64,000 nucleotides of DNA from Lonepinella sp042468235. GTDB taxonomy: Bacteria > Pseudomonadota > Gammaproteobacteria > Enterobacterales > Pasteurellaceae. The stretch covers positions 1,302,001 to 1,366,000 of the forward strand of contig NZ_CP170386.1 of assembly GCF_042468235.1 (NCBI RefSeq), written 5' to 3'. The number at the start of each line of letters is the position of its first letter. Position 1 is the stretch's first letter. The position numbers and the translations under genes were made by a program. This document shows, piece after piece, positions 63,028 through 64,000 of this stretch. The notes beneath the pieces were generated by a model that worked only from the letters and a program-made list of their open reading frames with translations, was not told the DNA's origin and did no database searches.

Positions 63028-63462
63028 ATGACTCAGATTCCTCAATCTATCGTTGATTTTCTGCAAACCCATCATGTTGTTAGTTTAACGACAATGTTCA
63101 ATAATGAACTTTGGGCGGCAAGCTGTTTTTATGTTTTTGATGAAAAAAACACCGCACTTTGGGTTATGACCAGCCAACAAACTAAACACGGTAGAATGAT
63201 GTTACAACAAGCCAAGATTGTGGGTACTATCGCAGGGCAGCCCGAAACCATACGAGAAATCCAAGGTATTCAATTTACCGCACATGCTAGGCTAATTGAT
63301 GATCCTAATGAGTATAAAATAGCTCTTGCTCATTATGCCGAAAAACATACTATGGCAAAATTATTACATACCGATATTTGGCATATCACATTTGATGAAC
63401 TCAAATTTACCAGTAATAAATTGCTTTTTGCTCAAAAAACTTACTGGAAAAGAACAGATTAA
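63028..63462 (+). CDS. yhbP: UPF0306 protein YhbP (FMN-binding split-barrel)
   Basis: A 144-residue protein of the YhbP/UPF0306 group in the pyridoxamine-phosphate-oxidase-like split-barrel fold: THHVVSLTT, ELWAASCFYVFD, KHGRMM, VGTIAGQPETIREIQGIQF and IWHITFDELKFTSNKLLF match. Substrate unknown. It has a terminator upstream, so is likely independently expressed. Its TAA overlaps the convergent LysR stop by 3 bases (TTAA). Confidence 0.9.
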   Translation: MTQIPQSIVDFLQTHHVVSLTTMFNNELWAASCFYVFDEKNTALWVMTSQQTKHGRMMLQQAKIVGTIAGQPETIREIQGIQFTAHARLIDDPNEYKIALAHYAEKHTMAKLLHTDIWHITFDELKFTSNKLLFAQKTYWKRTD

Positions 63463-64000
63463 GGTTGATAACCATCGGCAAGAATTTCAGCTAATATAGG
63501 TGGCATTGGCGTGGTCGATAATCTCACTACACAGGGAAAGAAAAGCTGTGGATCTGGGGTCACGGGTAAAATATGACAATTCGATAATTTTAGGTTTTTC
63601 ACTTCTGAAATGGGTAGTAAAGCGGCTGCTCTTATTCCTGACTCAATCCAATCTATGGTTACACTTGGTTGTGAAACTTGCATTAATACTTTGGGTTCAA
63701 TACCGTTCTTACGCAACTTATCTAACAACACAGCCACAGTACCTCGACCACCACTACGTTTAAGCAAAATCAACGGCAATTTAGATAAATCCGCTAAATG
63801 TAGCTGATCAGCTGGAGAAACTAAATCATTATGCACAACCGCGGCTAATGCAGTGCTAGGACAGGCAATATAATCATATCCTTGCATATTTTCAGGTTTT
63901 TGCATTAACGCAATATCAATAATTCTCTGCTGTAACAAATATTCCAAATGATCAGAATCCGACACCATGACATCAATTTTTAGATCGGGGGATCGTGCTT
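63459..64000 (-). CDS. LysR-family regulator, C-terminal part (cut by window end)
   Basis: About 180 residues of a LysR-type effector-binding domain; the frame is open through the window edge (…SPDLKIDVMVSDSDHLEYLLQQRIIDIALMQKP), so the N-terminal helix-turn-helix lies outside. The start at residue M of MVSDSD is not the real start. VSPADQLHLADLSKLPLILLKRSGG and the tail SEVKNLKLSN fit the fold. It may regulate the aromatic decarboxylase operon, though yhbP intervenes. Confidence 0.9.
   Translation of the reverse strand, partial: ARSPDLKIDVMVSDSDHLEYLLQQRIIDIALMQKPENMQGYDYIACPSTALAAVVHNDLVSPADQLHLADLSKLPLILLKRSGGRGTVAVLLDKLRKNGIEPKVLMQVSQPSVTIDWIESGIRAAALLPISEVKNLKLSNCHILPVTPDPQLFFPCVVRLSTTPMPPILAEILADGYQP

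Larger units (their letters stand above)
561..63159. repeat. Haemophilus-type DNA uptake signal sequences (dispersed 9-mers)
   Basis: The 9-mer AAGTGCGGT or its complement occurs roughly 40 times. Examples: 561, 869, 1939, 2981, 3721, 5270, and near 8069, 14326, 18625, 20220, 22085, 24860, 26300, 31293, 32893, 37318, 38510, 40838, 40906, 46648, 47420, 49190, 49636, 49879, 50790, 53490, 59850, 63151. I saw none between about 40.9 and 46.6 kb, between 53.5 and 59.85 kb, or between 59.86 and 63.15 kb. Confidence 0.9.

Noticed and set aside
1..64000. CRISPR arrays, tRNA or rRNA genes, insertion sequences and simple-repeat phase-variation tracts
   Set aside because: None seen on reading; no regular spacers, no clover-leaf genes, no transposase frames, no long tetranucleotide runs.

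Overview
The window looks like a chromosomal segment of a Pasteurellaceae bacterium of the Haemophilus influenzae/Pasteurella multocida type. The core uptake signal (AAGTGCGGT or its complement ACCGCACTT) occurs about 40 times on both strands. Gene blocks match Haemophilus order: gloA-rnt-transporter-priC; menB-menC-aroQ-accB-accC-yhdT-panF; pilABCD-coaE-yacG; yejK-yejL-yejM; menF-menD beside alaA; arcB-arcC-transporter. The DNA is visibly AT-rich. I saw no rRNA, tRNA, CRISPR array or insertion sequence.

Layout. 0-7 kb: a membrane protein of the DUF2157/GDYXXLXY type, glyoxalase, RNase T, an antiporter, PriC and a lipoprotein/outer-membrane pair. 7-17 kb: pantothenate uptake, biotin-dependent fatty acid initiation, dehydroquinase, half of the menaquinone pathway with a HEPN-MNT toxin-antitoxin pair between menB and menC, and an alanine/glycine symporter behind a tandem glycine riboswitch. 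17-27 kb: coaE-yacG, the pilABCD competence pilus operon, ampD, bamE, yejK/L/M. 27-34 kb: divergent sulfate operons (sbp-cysTWA and cysHDN), where CysH carries the iron-sulfur cysteines of an APS reductase. 34-41 kb: pflA, lexA, menD-menF, alaA, proC. 41-49.8 kb: arcB-arcC-transporter, an Lrp-type regulator, a decayed toxin with an intact antitoxin, rdgC, mtr with a TrpR-like operator, a methyltransferase and an epimerase-like protein. 49.8-54.4 kb: a his operon with a readable leader peptide and attenuator, but only hisG, hisD and hisC, with a RhuM-Fic gene between hisD and hisC. 54.5-59.8 kb: one very large exonuclease-RecQ-UvrD helicase. 60-64 kb: a UbiD-UbiX-DUF554 aromatic acid decarboxylase operon, yhbP and a LysR regulator cut by the window end.

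The accessory parts stand out by position: HEPN-MNT splits men, RhuM-Fic splits his, and the giant helicase lies where hisB and later his genes would normally follow. The helicase locus coincides with the longest stretch free of uptake signals (about 53.5 to 59.85 kb), which fits later acquisition. The helicase is the best candidate for an under-described system. A second candidate is a roughly 100-bp structured intergenic repeat found twice (5.83 and 15.12 kb), whose hairpin stems differ by paired changes.

Regulatory structure readable from sequence includes the tandem glycine riboswitch, the his attenuator with mutually exclusive pairings, a TrpR-like box over the mtr promoter, paired uptake signals acting as terminators, a 28-bp palindrome around a TTGACA hexamer before an outer-membrane gene, and paired palindromes between sbp and cysH.
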